A DNA stretch of 64,000 nucleotides from contig NZ_AXAS01000043.1 of assembly GCF_000472925.1 (NCBI RefSeq), forward strand, positions 24,644 through 88,643, read 5' to 3'. The position numbers and the translations under genes were made by a program. The notes beneath the pieces were generated by a model. It made no database searches. It was not told the origin of the DNA and saw only the letters and a list, made by a program, of their open reading frames with translations. Below, in pieces: positions 51,112 to 60,280 of the stretch; position 1 is the first letter of the stretch, and the number at the start of each line of letters is the position of its first letter. Origin of the DNA: Bradyrhizobium sp. Ec3.3. Lineage in GTDB: Bacteria > Pseudomonadota > Alphaproteobacteria > Rhizobiales > Xanthobacteraceae.

Positions 51112-54100
51112 CTACTCCGCCGCGATCTGCCTTGGGGCCGGCGGCGGGCTCGCGAGGTCGGCGGCGAGCTGGGCGTAGCGGGCTTTGGCGGCTTGCACCG
51201 CCTTTTCCTTCACCGGGCCGTAGCCGCGGATGCGGTCGGGCAGCGACAGCAGTTCGACTGCGGTGTCGTGGGTGATCGGCGACAACAGGCCGAGCACGGT
51301 GGCGACGTCCTTCTGGTAGCCGTTGATCAGGTCGCGCTCGAGCTTGCGGTCGGCCGAGTAGCCGAAAATGTCGAGCGGGGTACCGCGCAGGAAACGGAAT
51401 TTTGCGAGCCACCGGAACGCGCCCAGCATCCACGGCCCGAAGGCGCGCTTCTTCGGGCGGCCCTGTGCATCGACGCCGGACGCCAGGATCGGCGGGGCGA
51501 GGTTGAAGCTGAACTTGAAATCGCCTTCGAACTGGTCGCGGAGCTGCTGCTCGAACTGGCCGTCGGTGAAGAGCCGCGCAACCTCATACTCGTCCTTGTA
51601 GGCGAGCAGCTTGGCGTAGTTGATCGCCACCGCGCGCGGCAGCGCATCGCCATAGCCGCCTTTGACCGCGGCGTCACGGACCTGGTCGACCAGCTTCCGA
51701 TAGCGCTTGGCAAGGCGTCCGTTCTGGTAGGCGGTGAGATGCTTGGCGCGATGCTCGATGATCTCGTCGAGGCTCATTGCCTCAAGGCTCTTCGGCGCGA
51801 TCACCTCGTCCGTTCCCTTCAGCATGTCGGCGAGCCGCTTGGGATCAGTCGCCGCAAGACGGCCGAGGCGGAAGGCTTCCTTGTTCATCTTGATCGAGAC
51901 GCCGTTGACCTCGATCGCCTGCTCGATCGCCTCGGCGCCGACCGGCAAGAGCCCTTTCTGATAGGCGTAGCCCATCATCATCATGTTGGTGGCGATGGCA
52001 TCGCCAAGGAGCTGCTCGGCAGGCTTGGTGAAGTCGAAGAAGGTGGAGTCCTTGTGCAGCGCGGTTTCCAGCACCGCATTCAGCTTGCGGGTCTGGAAGT
52101 TGAAATCGCGGTTGAGGATGAAATCGGCGGTGGGGATGAGGTGGCTGTTGATGATGCCGCGGGTGCGGCTGCTATCGCAGAGCGAGATCGTGTCCTTGGC
52201 AACCGCGACGACCTCGTCGGCGGCCAGCACGAGATCGGCCGTGCCCGTGACGATGCGCGAGCACGTCACCTCCGCCGGATGATCCGACAGGCGGACGTGG
52301 CTCAGCACCGCACCGCCCTTTTGTGCGAGGCCGGACATGTCGAGGATCATCGAGGCCTTGCCCTCGATATGGGCGGCCATGCCGAGCAGTGCGCCGATGG
52401 TCAGGACACCCGTGCCGCCGACGCCACCGACGGCGACATTGTAGGGCTTGTCCAGCGCCGGACGCGAAGCGGGCTCCGGCAGCTCGCCGATGTCAGCAAG
52501 CTCGGCCGGGGCGCGATGGCGCGGCGCACCGCCGTCGATCGTTACGAAGGACGGGCAAAAACCTTTCAGGCACGAATAGTCCTTGTTGCAGGAGGACTGG
52601 TTGATGGCGCGCTTGCGGCCGAACTCGGTCTCCAGCGGCTCGACCGAGATGCAGTTCGACTGCACCGAGCAGTCGCCGCAACCTTCGCAGACCGCTGGGT
52701 TGATCATCACGCGACGCGGCGGATCCTCCATCAGGCCGCGCTTGCGACGGCGGCGCTTCTCGGCGGCGCAGGTCTGCACGAAGACGATCGCGGACGTGCC
52801 CTTGTACTCCCGGCACATCTTCATGACGTTCTCGAGCTCGTCGCGATGATACTTCTTCACGCCAGGCGCGATGGAATCGGGCGGATATGCGTCGGGATTT
52901 TCCGAGACCAGGTAGATCTCGCTGATGCCCTCGGCGTGAAGCTGGGCCATGATCTTCTGCGGCGAGAGATCGCCGTCATGGCGCTGGCCGCCGGTCATGG
53001 CCACCGCGTCGTTGTAGAGGATCTTGTAGGTGATGTTGGCTTTGGAGGCGATCGCCTGGCGGATGGCGAGAATTCCCGAGTGGAAGTAAGTGCCGTCGCC
53101 AAGGTTCGCAAAGATGTGGTTCTCGTTGGTGAAGGGGGCGATGCCGACCCACGGCACGCCCTCACCGCCCATATGCGTAAACGTCTCGGTCGAGCGGTCC
53201 ATCCACAGCGCCATGAAATGGCAGCCGATGCCGGCGAGCGCGCGGCTGCCTTCGGGGACCTTGGTCGAGGTGTTGTGGGGGCAGCCTGAGCAGAAGTATG
53301 GGGTTCGAGAGACTGGCGCGGTGGCCTGCATCTGGGTCGCCTGGCGGCCGTTGAACCAGTCGGCCTTGGCGCGGAGCATCTCGGCGATTTCAGGATTGAG
53401 ATTAAGTCGAAGCAGCCGTTCGGTGATCGAGCTTGCAAGCGAGGCGACGCTGAGCTCGGCAGCGAAGGTGAGGAAGCGCTTGTCGTGATCGTCCATCTTG
53501 CCGACGATGCGCGGGCGGACGTCGTCGCGCCAGTTGAACAGCTCCTGCTTAACCTGGTTCTCGACGATCTCGCGGCGTTCCTCGACGATGAATATCTCCT
53601 CGAGGCCGATGGCAAACTGCCGCACGCCCTCCGGCTCCAGCGGCCAGGGCATGCCGATCTTGTAGAGGCGCAGGCCGATCTTCGCGGCGACTTCCTCGGT
53701 AACGCCGAGCTCGCGCAGCGCTTGGCGCACGTCCTCATAGCTCTTGCCCGACGCCATGATGCCGTAGCGGGCGTTCGGGCTATCCATCGTGACGCGGTTG
53801 ACCTTGTTGGCGCGCGCAAAGGCGATCGCCGCATAGCCCTTGTAGTCCTGGAGGCGCCGGTCCTGCTCGAAGCGATCGTCGGGCCAGCGCAGATTGAGGC
53901 CGCCGGGCGGCAGCTCGAAATCTGAGGGGATAATGAAGGGCTTCATCTCGTCGGTGAGATCGATCTCGGCGGTGGTCTCCACCGTCTCCGTGATCACCTT
54001 CATGCCGACCCAGCAGCCCGAGTAGCGCGACATCGCGATACCCAGCAGGCCCATCTCGATCATCTCGTGGATGCTGGAGGGATAGAGATACGGCATCAGC

Positions 54101-54603
54101 GCCGAGATGAAGGCATGGTCGGACTGATGCGGAACGGTCGAGGACTTTGCGCCGTGGTCGTCGCCGGCAAGACACAGCACGCCGCCATTCTTGGCCGAGC
54201 CCGCGGCATTGCCGTGGCGGAAGACGTCGCCACAGCGGTCGACGCCGGGGCCCTTGCCGTACCAGATGCCGACCACGCCGTCGTACTTGGCACCGGGCGA
54301 GAGGTTGAGCTGCTGTGAGCCCCAGATCGCGGTCGCGGCGAGATCCTCGTTCACGCCGGGCTGGAACTTGATGTTGTACTGCTCGAGATGCTTTCGGGCG
54401 GCGAAGAGCTGCTGGTCATAGCCGCCGAGCGGCGAGCCGCGATAGCCGGAGATGAAGCCCGCGGTGTTCAGCCCTGCAGCGCGGTCGCGCCGGATCTGGG
54501 CCATGGGCAGGCGGACCAGCGCCTGGATTCCCGTGGTGAAGACATGTCCGGTGGATTGGGTGTATTTCTGATCGAGACTGATCGGACCCTGGTTGATGCC
54601 CAT
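51112..54603 (-). CDS. Indolepyruvate ferredoxin oxidoreductase, fused single-chain form
   Basis: A 1163-residue TPP enzyme that oxidatively decarboxylates aryl- or branched 2-oxoacids to acyl-CoA, passing electrons to ferredoxin. The N-terminal half carries the pyrimidine- and TPP-binding domains (GDGTYFHSGILAIRQ near residue 505). Residues about 630-665 hold clustered cysteines (CEGCGDCSVQSNC; CNKDYSCLKGFC) for Fe-S centres. The gamma domain (AVGGVGGTGVLTIGALLGMA) follows near residue 720, then a C-terminal DUF6537-like part ending in PDRIRGYGPVKEKAV. This oxygen-tolerant fused form is common in alphaproteobacteria. ATG 54603 is used. Confidence 0.93.
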   Translation of the reverse strand: MGINQGPISLDQKYTQSTGHVFTTGIQALVRLPMAQIRRDRAAGLNTAGFISGYRGSPLGGYDQQLFAARKHLEQYNIKFQPGVNEDLAATAIWGSQQLNLSPGAKYDGVVGIWYGKGPGVDRCGDVFRHGNAAGSAKNGGVLCLAGDDHGAKSSTVPHQSDHAFISALMPYLYPSSIHEMIEMGLLGIAMSRYSGCWVGMKVITETVETTAEIDLTDEMKPFIIPSDFELPPGGLNLRWPDDRFEQDRRLQDYKGYAAIAFARANKVNRVTMDSPNARYGIMASGKSYEDVRQALRELGVTEEVAAKIGLRLYKIGMPWPLEPEGVRQFAIGLEEIFIVEERREIVENQVKQELFNWRDDVRPRIVGKMDDHDKRFLTFAAELSVASLASSITERLLRLNLNPEIAEMLRAKADWFNGRQATQMQATAPVSRTPYFCSGCPHNTSTKVPEGSRALAGIGCHFMALWMDRSTETFTHMGGEGVPWVGIAPFTNENHIFANLGDGTYFHSGILAIRQAIASKANITYKILYNDAVAMTGGQRHDGDLSPQKIMAQLHAEGISEIYLVSENPDAYPPDSIAPGVKKYHRDELENVMKMCREYKGTSAIVFVQTCAAEKRRRRKRGLMEDPPRRVMINPAVCEGCGDCSVQSNCISVEPLETEFGRKRAINQSSCNKDYSCLKGFCPSFVTIDGGAPRHRAPAELADIGELPEPASRPALDKPYNVAVGGVGGTGVLTIGALLGMAAHIEGKASMILDMSGLAQKGGAVLSHVRLSDHPAEVTCSRIVTGTADLVLAADEVVAVAKDTISLCDSSRTRGIINSHLIPTADFILNRDFNFQTRKLNAVLETALHKDSTFFDFTKPAEQLLGDAIATNMMMMGYAYQKGLLPVGAEAIEQAIEVNGVSIKMNKEAFRLGRLAATDPKRLADMLKGTDEVIAPKSLEAMSLDEIIEHRAKHLTAYQNGRLAKRYRKLVDQVRDAAVKGGYGDALPRAVAINYAKLLAYKDEYEVARLFTDGQFEQQLRDQFEGDFKFSFNLAPPILASGVDAQGRPKKRAFGPWMLGAFRWLAKFRFLRGTPLDIFGYSADRKLERDLINGYQKDVATVLGLLSPITHDTAVELLSLPDRIRGYGPVKEKAVQAAKARYAQLAADLASPPPAPRQIAAE

Positions 54604-54869
54604 TTTTGTCCTCTTCGCCCTCTTAAGTCGTTGGCGTGCCCGTTGTTTTTAGCTAGGGCGCCCCTGATGCCCGCGCCACTCTATGTCGGAATTTTAAGCT
54701 TCCGCATCACAAATCTGGACCAAAGCGGGGCGCTGGCGAAAATCGCAATTTCGTGGCGGCAAGTCCGCCCGCCCTTTTCAATTTGTGTCAGCATACCCGG
54801 GGCGTCGCGAAACGACGTAACGCGTCTATAATGCGTCCCATGGCGATTGGTCGCAGGGGGAGGCCGGGA

Positions 54870-56084
54870 ATGCGGACGATTCTGGCGTCTCTGGTATCGG
54901 GGTTGGTCTTGTGCAGTGCAGTCGAAGCGACCGCCAGCGAGCCCTCGCCGGAGGCGATCGCCCACGGCAAGGCGCTGGTGGAAGCCGGCGACTGCGCAAG
55001 TTGCCACACTGCCGATCCCGCAAAACCGTTCGCGGGCGGCAAGCGCATCGACACGCCCTTTGGCGGGATCTATGCGCCGAACCTGACGCCGGACCGCGAC
55101 ACCGGAATCGGCGCTTGGACGGATGCCGACTTCACCCGCGCGCTACGCTTCGGCATCGCGCCGGATGGCTCCTATTATTATCCGGCGTTCCCCTACCCCT
55201 ACTTCACCAGGATGACCAAAGACGACACGCTGTCGATCCGCGCGTATCTTTCGACACAGGCGCCCGTCAGCAATCGCGTCAAGGCGCCGGAGCTACGCTG
55301 GCCGTTTGGCTATCGATCCCTGATGCGCGCCTGGAACTGGCTGTTCTTCAAGCCCGGCCTGTTCGAGCCCGACCAGTTCAAGACCACCGCGTGGAATCGC
55401 GGCGGCTATCTCGTCACAGGGCTCGGCCATTGCGGCGCCTGCCACACGCCGAAAAACTATTTTGGCGCCGACAAGCTCGAGCTGGCGTTTTCCGGCAACG
55501 AGGTGAATGGCTGGTTCGCACCGCGGCTCGATAGCGCCTCGCGAAGCGGACTGAAATCGTGGAGCGTCGACGACATCGCCGAATATCTGCAAAGCGGCCG
55601 CAATGCCAAGAGCCATGCCGACGGGCTGATGGCCGAGGTCATCGTCAACTCGACCTCGAAGATGAGCGATGCCGATGTGCGCGCGATGGCGATCTACCTG
55701 AAGGGGCTGCCGCCGGGTCCGAGCGAGCCCGCGGCTACGCCGCCATCAGAAAGCGAGATGAAAGCGGGCCAAACCGTCTATGCGAAGTTCTGCATCGCCT
55801 GCCATGAAGCCGACGGCTCCGGCGCGCCGCACATCTATCCGCCGCTGCCCGGCAACGCGCTGCTGCAATCCGAAAATCCCTCCTCGACGCTCCGCGTCAT
55901 CCTCGACGGCGCCCACACCGTGACGACGCCGCGCGCACCCAACACCGGCGAGATGCCGGGCTATGCGAGGCAATTGTCGGACGAGCAGATCGCAGCGGTG
56001 ACGAACTACATCCGCAACTCCTGGGGCAATGCCGCACCGCCGGTGACGGCGGCGCAGGTCGGGAAGGCGCGGAAGGAGGATTAG
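54870..56084 (+). CDS. Tri-haem cytochrome c (dehydrogenase cytochrome subunit type)
   Basis: A 404-residue exported protein with signal peptide (residues 1-24, cleavage at ATAS-E) and three cytochrome c domains with CASCH near residue 43, CGACH near 190 and CIACH near 308. The layout matches cytochrome subunits of membrane alcohol, gluconate or sorbitol dehydrogenases, which pass electrons to ubiquinone. No partner flavin dehydrogenase gene adjoins it. ATG 54870 follows GGGGGAGG. A TATAAT hexamer at 54827-54832 could be its -10 element, but no good -35 is seen. Confidence 0.88.
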   Translation: MRTILASLVSGLVLCSAVEATASEPSPEAIAHGKALVEAGDCASCHTADPAKPFAGGKRIDTPFGGIYAPNLTPDRDTGIGAWTDADFTRALRFGIAPDGSYYYPAFPYPYFTRMTKDDTLSIRAYLSTQAPVSNRVKAPELRWPFGYRSLMRAWNWLFFKPGLFEPDQFKTTAWNRGGYLVTGLGHCGACHTPKNYFGADKLELAFSGNEVNGWFAPRLDSASRSGLKSWSVDDIAEYLQSGRNAKSHADGLMAEVIVNSTSKMSDADVRAMAIYLKGLPPGPSEPAATPPSESEMKAGQTVYAKFCIACHEADGSGAPHIYPPLPGNALLQSENPSSTLRVILDGAHTVTTPRAPNTGEMPGYARQLSDEQIAAVTNYIRNSWGNAAPPVTAAQVGKARKED

Positions 56085-56093
56085 TCCCAACAC

Positions 56094-56180
56094 CGTCATT
56101 GCGAGGAGCGCAGCGACGAAGCAATCCAGACTGTCTCCGCGGACGCATCTCTGGATTGCTTCGCTCCGCTCGCAATGACG
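56094..56180. repeat. Intergenic palindromic repeat, family D copy 1
   Basis: CGTCATTGCGAG (56094-56105) is exactly complementary to CTCGCAATGACG (56169-56180), with inner arms GAAGCAATCCAGA and TCTGGATTGCTTC. A longer copy is at 59071-59193. It lies between convergent genes. Confidence 0.85.
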
Positions 56181-56208
56181 ACATGGATAGAGCGAGGCAA
56201 TGTAAGCC

Positions 56209-56853
56209 CTACTTCTCCTCTTCGCCCGTGAACACGAACTTCGGCATCTCCCATTTGTAACGGACAGCGAGCAGGCGGAAGCTGATGCCGAGCACGAAGG
56301 TAAGAATCGTCCAGAGCTCCGCGTTGAGCTGAAGGCCGAACGCCGTGGCGTAGAACAGGCCCGTGACCACCGAGACGCTGGCGTAGAGCTCGGAGCGAAA
56401 CAGCAGCGGCACATCGTTGCAGAGAACATCGCGGAGCACGCCGCCGGCACAGCCCGTCACCATGCCGGAGACGATCACGATGGGGAGCGATGCATCCATC
56501 TGCCAGGCGACGTCGCAGCCCGCCATGGTGAAGACCACGAGCCCGATCGCGTCGAGCACGATGAAGGCCAGCCTGAGCCGATGCACGAGGCGCGCGAACA
56601 GAATCGTGATGAAGGCCGCCCCGCCGCTCAGCGCGAGATAGACGGGGTTTTGCACCCAGGCGAGCGGATAATGACCGAGGAAGAGATCGCGCAGCGTGCC
56701 GCCGCCGAGCGCAGTGATACAGCCGAGGAAGCAGACGCCAAGCCAATCCATGTTGCGCCGGCCCGCGGCAAGCGCCGCGGTCATCCCCTGCGCCGCGACC
56801 GCGACCAAAGAGAGGAATTGCAGCACGCTGTCGCTCGGTGGCAGACTCCACAT
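56209..56853 (-). CDS. UPF0126 / TRIC-like membrane protein
   Basis: A 214-residue inner-membrane protein of two repeats of the glycine-rich UPF0126 domain (RNMDWLGVCFLGCITALGGG and DRL-like GLVVFTMAGCDVAW in the second half). The paired GGGTLRDLF and AGGVLRDVL motifs are typical. Bacterial members form trimeric potassium-permeable channels or transport glycine in some reports. Function in this organism is unknown. ATG 56853 is used. Confidence 0.88.
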   Translation of the reverse strand: MWSLPPSDSVLQFLSLVAVAAQGMTAALAAGRRNMDWLGVCFLGCITALGGGTLRDLFLGHYPLAWVQNPVYLALSGGAAFITILFARLVHRLRLAFIVLDAIGLVVFTMAGCDVAWQMDASLPIVIVSGMVTGCAGGVLRDVLCNDVPLLFRSELYASVSVVTGLFYATAFGLQLNAELWTILTFVLGISFRLLAVRYKWEMPKFVFTGEEEK

Positions 56854-57027
56854 CGCATGTCATCCCGTTTCATCGCGTTTCGAGGTGGAACTTACGGCTC
56901 CAGTTCCACAAAGAACAGGTTCCCGATTCCCGCGCACGCGGCAACATGCGACGAAAGCATGAGATCCACCGGAACTGAACTTCGCATCCCCGGGTTGTCC
57001 GGTCAGTCAATTCGAGGAGATCAAGCG

Positions 57028-57426
57028 ATGGCCGATGACCGTTTTCCGAATGACCCCTATCGCCCCATCGGCGAGGATGAGTATCTTCGCGCCGCGCGAC
57101 GGGATGCCGACCTCCAGGCTGATCCCGAACTCGGCGAAGGCCCCGCCTCCAGCGGCAAGATCGCGCTGTTTGCGGTCGCGATCGCGCTGGTGCTTGGCGC
57201 AGTGTTTTACGGCTTGAACAATACCAGCGTAAACCAGGCCTCGACCGAGCCACCGGCGAAGACCGCGCAGACGGCACCTGCAAATCCGGCCGCGCCTCCG
57301 GGCATGCGCGACGTGACGCCGAAGGGCAACGCTTCGCCGGGCGTGACCACCGGTGCGGCACCGAGCCAGCCGGCTTCGCCAGCCCCGTCTCCGAACGCGC
57401 CGTCTGACGCCGGCAAGGCGCAGTAA
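57028..57426 (+). CDS. Single-pass membrane protein, hypothetical
   Basis: A 132-residue protein beginning MADDRFPNDPYRPIGEDEYL. One membrane helix (IALFAVAIALVLGAVFYGLN) lies at residues about 46-65, followed by a Pro/Ala/Thr-rich periplasmic tail likely to be disordered. GAGGAGA lies 9 bases before ATG 57028; the longer open frame upstream to 56581 overlaps the UPF0126 gene and is not real. A strong terminator follows. Function unknown, but this protein type recurs in bradyrhizobia. Confidence 0.75.
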   Translation: MADDRFPNDPYRPIGEDEYLRAARRDADLQADPELGEGPASSGKIALFAVAIALVLGAVFYGLNNTSVNQASTEPPAKTAQTAPANPAAPPGMRDVTPKGNASPGVTTGAAPSQPASPAPSPNAPSDAGKAQ

Positions 57427-57441
57427 CGCTGCCGAAACACG

Positions 57442-57475
57442 AAAGCGGCGGGACGCTGACGTCCCGCCGCTTTTT
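57442..57475. terminator. Rho-independent terminator between convergent genes
   Basis: AAAGCGGCGGGAC (57442-57454) pairs with GTCCCGCCGCTTT (57461-57473) around a 6-base loop, followed by TTTTTG. The A-rich 5' side means it can work for both strands. Confidence 0.88.
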
Positions 57476-57483
57476 GTCATGCG

Positions 57484-58293
57484 TCAGCCGAACATCTTGT
57501 TCAGCTCGCCGCCGGGATAGCCGCTTCCGAGCTCGGCAAACGTGCCCTTCTCCGCCATCTCTTTCGCCGCGCGCATGAAACCGCCCCAGGCGGCGCGGGC
57601 GAGCGAGCCGCCGACGCTGATCCGGCGCACGCCGAGATCCGCGGCCTCTTGCAGCGACAGGCCAGAGGCGCCGATCAGGAGATTGAACGGCCTTGGATGC
57701 ACCGCCTTCACGACGGCAGCGATGTCCTCGCGCGTCTTCAGGCCGGGCGCATAGAGGCAATCGGCACCGGCATCGGCATAAGCCGTGAGCCGGTCGATGA
57801 CGAGATTGAGGTCGCTGACGCCCCACAGATAGGCCTCGCAGCGACCGACCAGCAGCGTGCCGCTGTCACCGATTGCCTTGCGCGCGGCCTTGATGCGCTC
57901 GACCGCGAGTACGCGATCATAGAGCGGCTTGTCCTTGTCGCCGGTGGAATCCTCGATCGAAAGCCCGGCAACGCCGGTCCGCACACCGCGTTCGACATTT
58001 TCCGCGACCTTGTCCGGCTCGACGGCGAAGCCACCCTCGAAATCCGCATTCACGGGGATGTCGACGGCCGAGCACAATGCTGCCAGATGCTGACAGACAT
58101 CGTCTACGGTGACGCGGTTGTCGGCGCGCCCGATCGTCCAGGCAAAGCCGGCGCTCGATGAGGCGATCGCCTTGAAGCCGAGATGCTGCAAGGCCTTGGC
58201 ACTACCGACGTCGAACGGATTGGGCAGGATGAAGCAGCCGCTCTCGTGCATCTTCCGAAATGTCGCGCGCTTGTCCGCGGTCGTGACGTGCAT
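57484..58293 (-). CDS. Isocitrate lyase/PEP mutase superfamily protein
   Basis: A 269-residue TIM-barrel protein beginning MHVTTADKRATFRKMHESGC with ILPNPFDVGSAKAL. The Mg-binding segment VNADFEGGF lies near residue 85, and SIEDSTGDKDKPLYD near residue 118. The catalytic KKCGH loop of isocitrate lyase is absent, so it belongs to the oxaloacetate-decarboxylase / carboxyPEP-mutase-like group that cleaves or rearranges 2-oxo acids. ATG 58293 is chosen over 58329, which would add charged residues not seen in the family. Substrate unknown. Confidence 0.88.
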   Translation of the reverse strand: MHVTTADKRATFRKMHESGCFILPNPFDVGSAKALQHLGFKAIASSSAGFAWTIGRADNRVTVDDVCQHLAALCSAVDIPVNADFEGGFAVEPDKVAENVERGVRTGVAGLSIEDSTGDKDKPLYDRVLAVERIKAARKAIGDSGTLLVGRCEAYLWGVSDLNLVIDRLTAYADAGADCLYAPGLKTREDIAAVVKAVHPRPFNLLIGASGLSLQEAADLGVRRISVGGSLARAAWGGFMRAAKEMAEKGTFAELGSGYPGGELNKMFG

Positions 58294-58367
58294 GTTTCTC
58301 TCCCTTGTTGGCCGCGCAGACATAGGCACGCGCCCGGGGCGGCGCCAGTAGCGCGCCCGGGCACGCG

Positions 58368-58718
58368 CTAGTTCGCGTCGTGCACGACGCGGCTGTCTTT
58401 CGGCGCCTCGTCGCGATTCTGCATGCCGTAGTCGCGGACGACGCTGGCAATGCGCAGGCGATAATCGGCAAAAAAGCTTCCGCGGCCTTTGGCCTGCGCG
58501 TGGCGATGCTCCATCGTCTTGCGCCAGGCCTCCACGGCCGCCTCGTCCCGCCAGAACGAGACCGACAGCACCTTGCCCTTCTCGGTCAGGCTTTCGAAGC
58601 GTTCGACCGAGATGAAGCCGTCGATGGTCTGGAGGATCGGCTTCAGATCGGCCGCGAGATCGAAATAATGCTGCCGGTGCTCCGGCTTAGGCCAGACCTC
58701 GAAGATCACGGCGATCAT
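58368..58718 (-). CDS. Antibiotic biosynthesis monooxygenase (ABM)-fold protein
   Basis: A 116-residue protein of the ferredoxin-like ABM family: MIAVIFEVWPKPEHRQHYFD, DGFISVERFESLTEKGKVLS, FWRDEAAVEAWRK and HRHAQAKGR. The trailing HxxAQxxG segment is typical of the haem-degrading or quinol-oxidising ABM group. It lies 24 bp from the NIPSNAP gene, also a ferredoxin-like fold, and the pair is probably co-transcribed. It faces away from the ArsR gene. Confidence 0.83.
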   Translation of the reverse strand: MIAVIFEVWPKPEHRQHYFDLAADLKPILQTIDGFISVERFESLTEKGKVLSVSFWRDEAAVEAWRKTMEHRHAQAKGRGSFFADYRLRIASVVRDYGMQNRDEAPKDSRVVHDAN

Positions 58719-58742
58719 GGGCGCCTCCCTGGTGGTTTGCGC

Positions 58743-59051
58743 CTACAATACCAGCTTGCGCAGGAACGTCCGCTCCTCGGCGAGAATAAACCTGTTCTCC
58801 TCGGCGAAGTGGAAGTTCGCCATCCCCTCGGCGTCCTGGCGCAGCCGCGCGCGATAGGCCTCGTAGGCAGCCAGGCTTTCGAACGAGATCAGCGCGAAGG
58901 CGATGTTGTTGGTTCCCTCGTGCGGCATGAAGTAGCCGATCGGATCGCCTCCGCATTTCGGGATGATGGTGAGCCAGCGCTTCGCGTACTCCTCGAACTG
59001 CGCGCGCTTGAAGGGATCGAGCTGGTAGCGGATGAAGACGGTGATGGACAT
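58743..59051 (-). CDS. NIPSNAP-family protein
   Basis: A 102-residue protein: MSITVFIRYQLDPFKRAQFE, then CGGDPIGYFMPHEGTNNIAF, FESLAAYEAYRARL and ENRFILAEERTFL. This is the single-domain bacterial NIPSNAP pattern, a ferredoxin-like dimer fold related to ABM. ATG 59051 is used. The first gene of a two-gene unit with the ABM gene, divergent from the ArsR regulator across palindromic repeat D, so it is a likely target of that regulator. Confidence 0.83.
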   Translation of the reverse strand: MSITVFIRYQLDPFKRAQFEEYAKRWLTIIPKCGGDPIGYFMPHEGTNNIAFALISFESLAAYEAYRARLRQDAEGMANFHFAEENRFILAEERTFLRKLVL

Positions 59052-59070
59052 GATGGTTTCTCCCACTCTC

Positions 59071-59193
59071 CGTCATTGCGAGGAGCCACCCGGTCCCGCC
59101 TCTCGGCGGGCCGGATGACAGGCTCCGCGACGAAGCAATCCAGACTGTCGTCGCGGAAGCAATCTGGATTGCTTCGCTGTGCTCGCAATGACG
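59071..59193. repeat. Intergenic palindromic repeat, family D copy 2 (with inner hairpin)
   Basis: CGTCATTGCGAG (59071-59082) is complementary to CTCGCAATGACG (59182-59193), as in copy 1 at 56094. Inner arms GAAGCAATCCAGA and AATCTGGATTGCTTC are shared. Copy 2 has an extra segment (CCCGCC-TCTC-GGCGGG) absent from copy 1. It sits in the divergent promoter region of the NIPSNAP and ArsR genes. Confidence 0.85.
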
Positions 59194-59230
59194 TGTTTGC
59201 GGCAAGAGCCTACACCCTTGCCTCACCACA

Positions 59231-59254
59231 ATGCTTCGGTTATCATCGAAGCAT
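59231..59254. promoter_or_regulatory. Putative ArsR operator overlapping the start codon
   Basis: ATGCTTCG-N8-CGAAGCAT is a perfect 8-8-8 inverted repeat whose last two bases are the AT of the ArsR gene's ATG (59253). The size and position fit an autoregulatory ArsR-family operator. It could also repress the divergent NIPSNAP-ABM pair. Confidence 0.7.
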
Positions 59255-59951
59255 GAAAGCAGGACCTGACATCGCCATGGTCGCTTCGCTCGTCGGCGAC
59301 CCCGCCCGCGCCAATATGCTGACAGCGCTGATGAACGGCCGCGCGCTCACAGCAAGCGAGCTTGCCCAGGAGGCCGGGATCACGCCGCAGACCGCGAGCT
59401 CACATCTTTCAAAGCTCGAAGCCGGCGGGCTGATCGAGCCGGAGAAGCAGGGCCGGCACCGGTACTACCGCCTCACCGACCCCGATGTCGCCGGCGTGCT
59501 CGAAGGCCTCGCGGGGCTTGCCGCCCGCGCGGGCCACATGCGCGTGCGCACCGGGCCGAAGGATCCGGCGCTGCGGCGGGCGCGGATCTGCTACGACCAT
59601 CTCGCCGGCGATCTCGGCGTGCAGATGCTCGACTCCTTACGCGAGCGGCGCCTGGTGAGGCAGAAGAAGCAGGACATCGAGCTCACGGCCGAGGGCGAAC
59701 GCTTCCTCGCAAGGCATTTGCAGATCTCGCCCGACATGCTCGCCCATCCGCGCCGGCCGGTCTGCAAGGCGTGCCTGGACTGGAGCGAGCGGCGGCATCA
59801 TCTCGCCGGCACGCTTGGCGCGGCCATGATGAAGCGCTTCACCGAATTGAAATGGGCGGCGCGCGATGCGACGCCCGGCAGCCGCGTGGTGAATTTCACC
59901 CGCACCGGCGAGAAGCAGTTTGCCGCGCTGTTCGGCAACGGGCACGAGTAG
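59253..59951 (+). CDS. ArsR-family transcriptional regulator with extended C-terminal domain
   Basis: A 232-residue protein. Residues about 10-80 are the ArsR winged helix (MVASLVGDPARANMLTALMN; ASELAQEAGITPQTASSHLS; HRYYRLTD). The C-terminal 140 residues carry a second conserved domain with ARICYDHLAGDLGVQMLDSL and HPRRPVCKACLDWSERRHHL, whose Cys pair could bind metal or a ligand. This longer form is common in alphaproteobacteria and seems not to be a classical metal sensor. An inverted repeat covers its start codon. It is divergent from the NIPSNAP-ABM pair. Confidence 0.9.
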   Translation: MKAGPDIAMVASLVGDPARANMLTALMNGRALTASELAQEAGITPQTASSHLSKLEAGGLIEPEKQGRHRYYRLTDPDVAGVLEGLAGLAARAGHMRVRTGPKDPALRRARICYDHLAGDLGVQMLDSLRERRLVRQKKQDIELTAEGERFLARHLQISPDMLAHPRRPVCKACLDWSERRHHLAGTLGAAMMKRFTELKWAARDATPGSRVVNFTRTGEKQFAALFGNGHE

Positions 59952-59981
59952 TTGCACAATCGTGCGTGAACGAAGGCTCGC

Positions 59982-60052
59982 GTCATGGCCGGGCTTGACC
60001 CGGCCATCCACGCGTTTGTTGCGGCTCGCACGTGGATGCCCGGGACATCTGC
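59982..60052. repeat. Intergenic palindromic repeat, family E
   Basis: GTCATGGCCGGGCTTGACCC GGCCAT followed by CCACG...CGTGGATGCCCGGGACA: nested inverted repeats typical of bradyrhizobial extragenic elements. It follows the ArsR stop and could terminate it. The stretch 60053-60280 shows nothing else. Confidence 0.65.
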
Positions 60053-60280
60053 ACGAAGAGGTTGCTTCGTGCTTGCGGCCAGGCGCAACGGTCCTCGGCC
60101 GCTAGCCCTTATGTCGCTTCAAGCAGCATGAACGGGGGCGTTCATGCCGCATTCAGGTCATGATTGCCAATTTGGATCGCGCCGCTTCGGCATGTCGCCA
60201 GAATTTAACATGCCGAATCGTACCTTTTGATTCATTGTGCGCCGCAAGCGCGTGACCCAAGGACCAGAGAGGGAGCTCAT

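Noticed and set aside
51076..53289. 737-codon open frame on the plus strand
   Set aside because: It lies wholly inside the indolepyruvate oxidoreductase gene in antisense and shows no domain; it is a by-product of GC-rich codon use.
54827..54832. TATAAT as a confident -10 promoter element for the tri-haem cytochrome
   Set aside because: No reasonable -35 hexamer lies 16-18 bp upstream, so it is mentioned only as a possibility.
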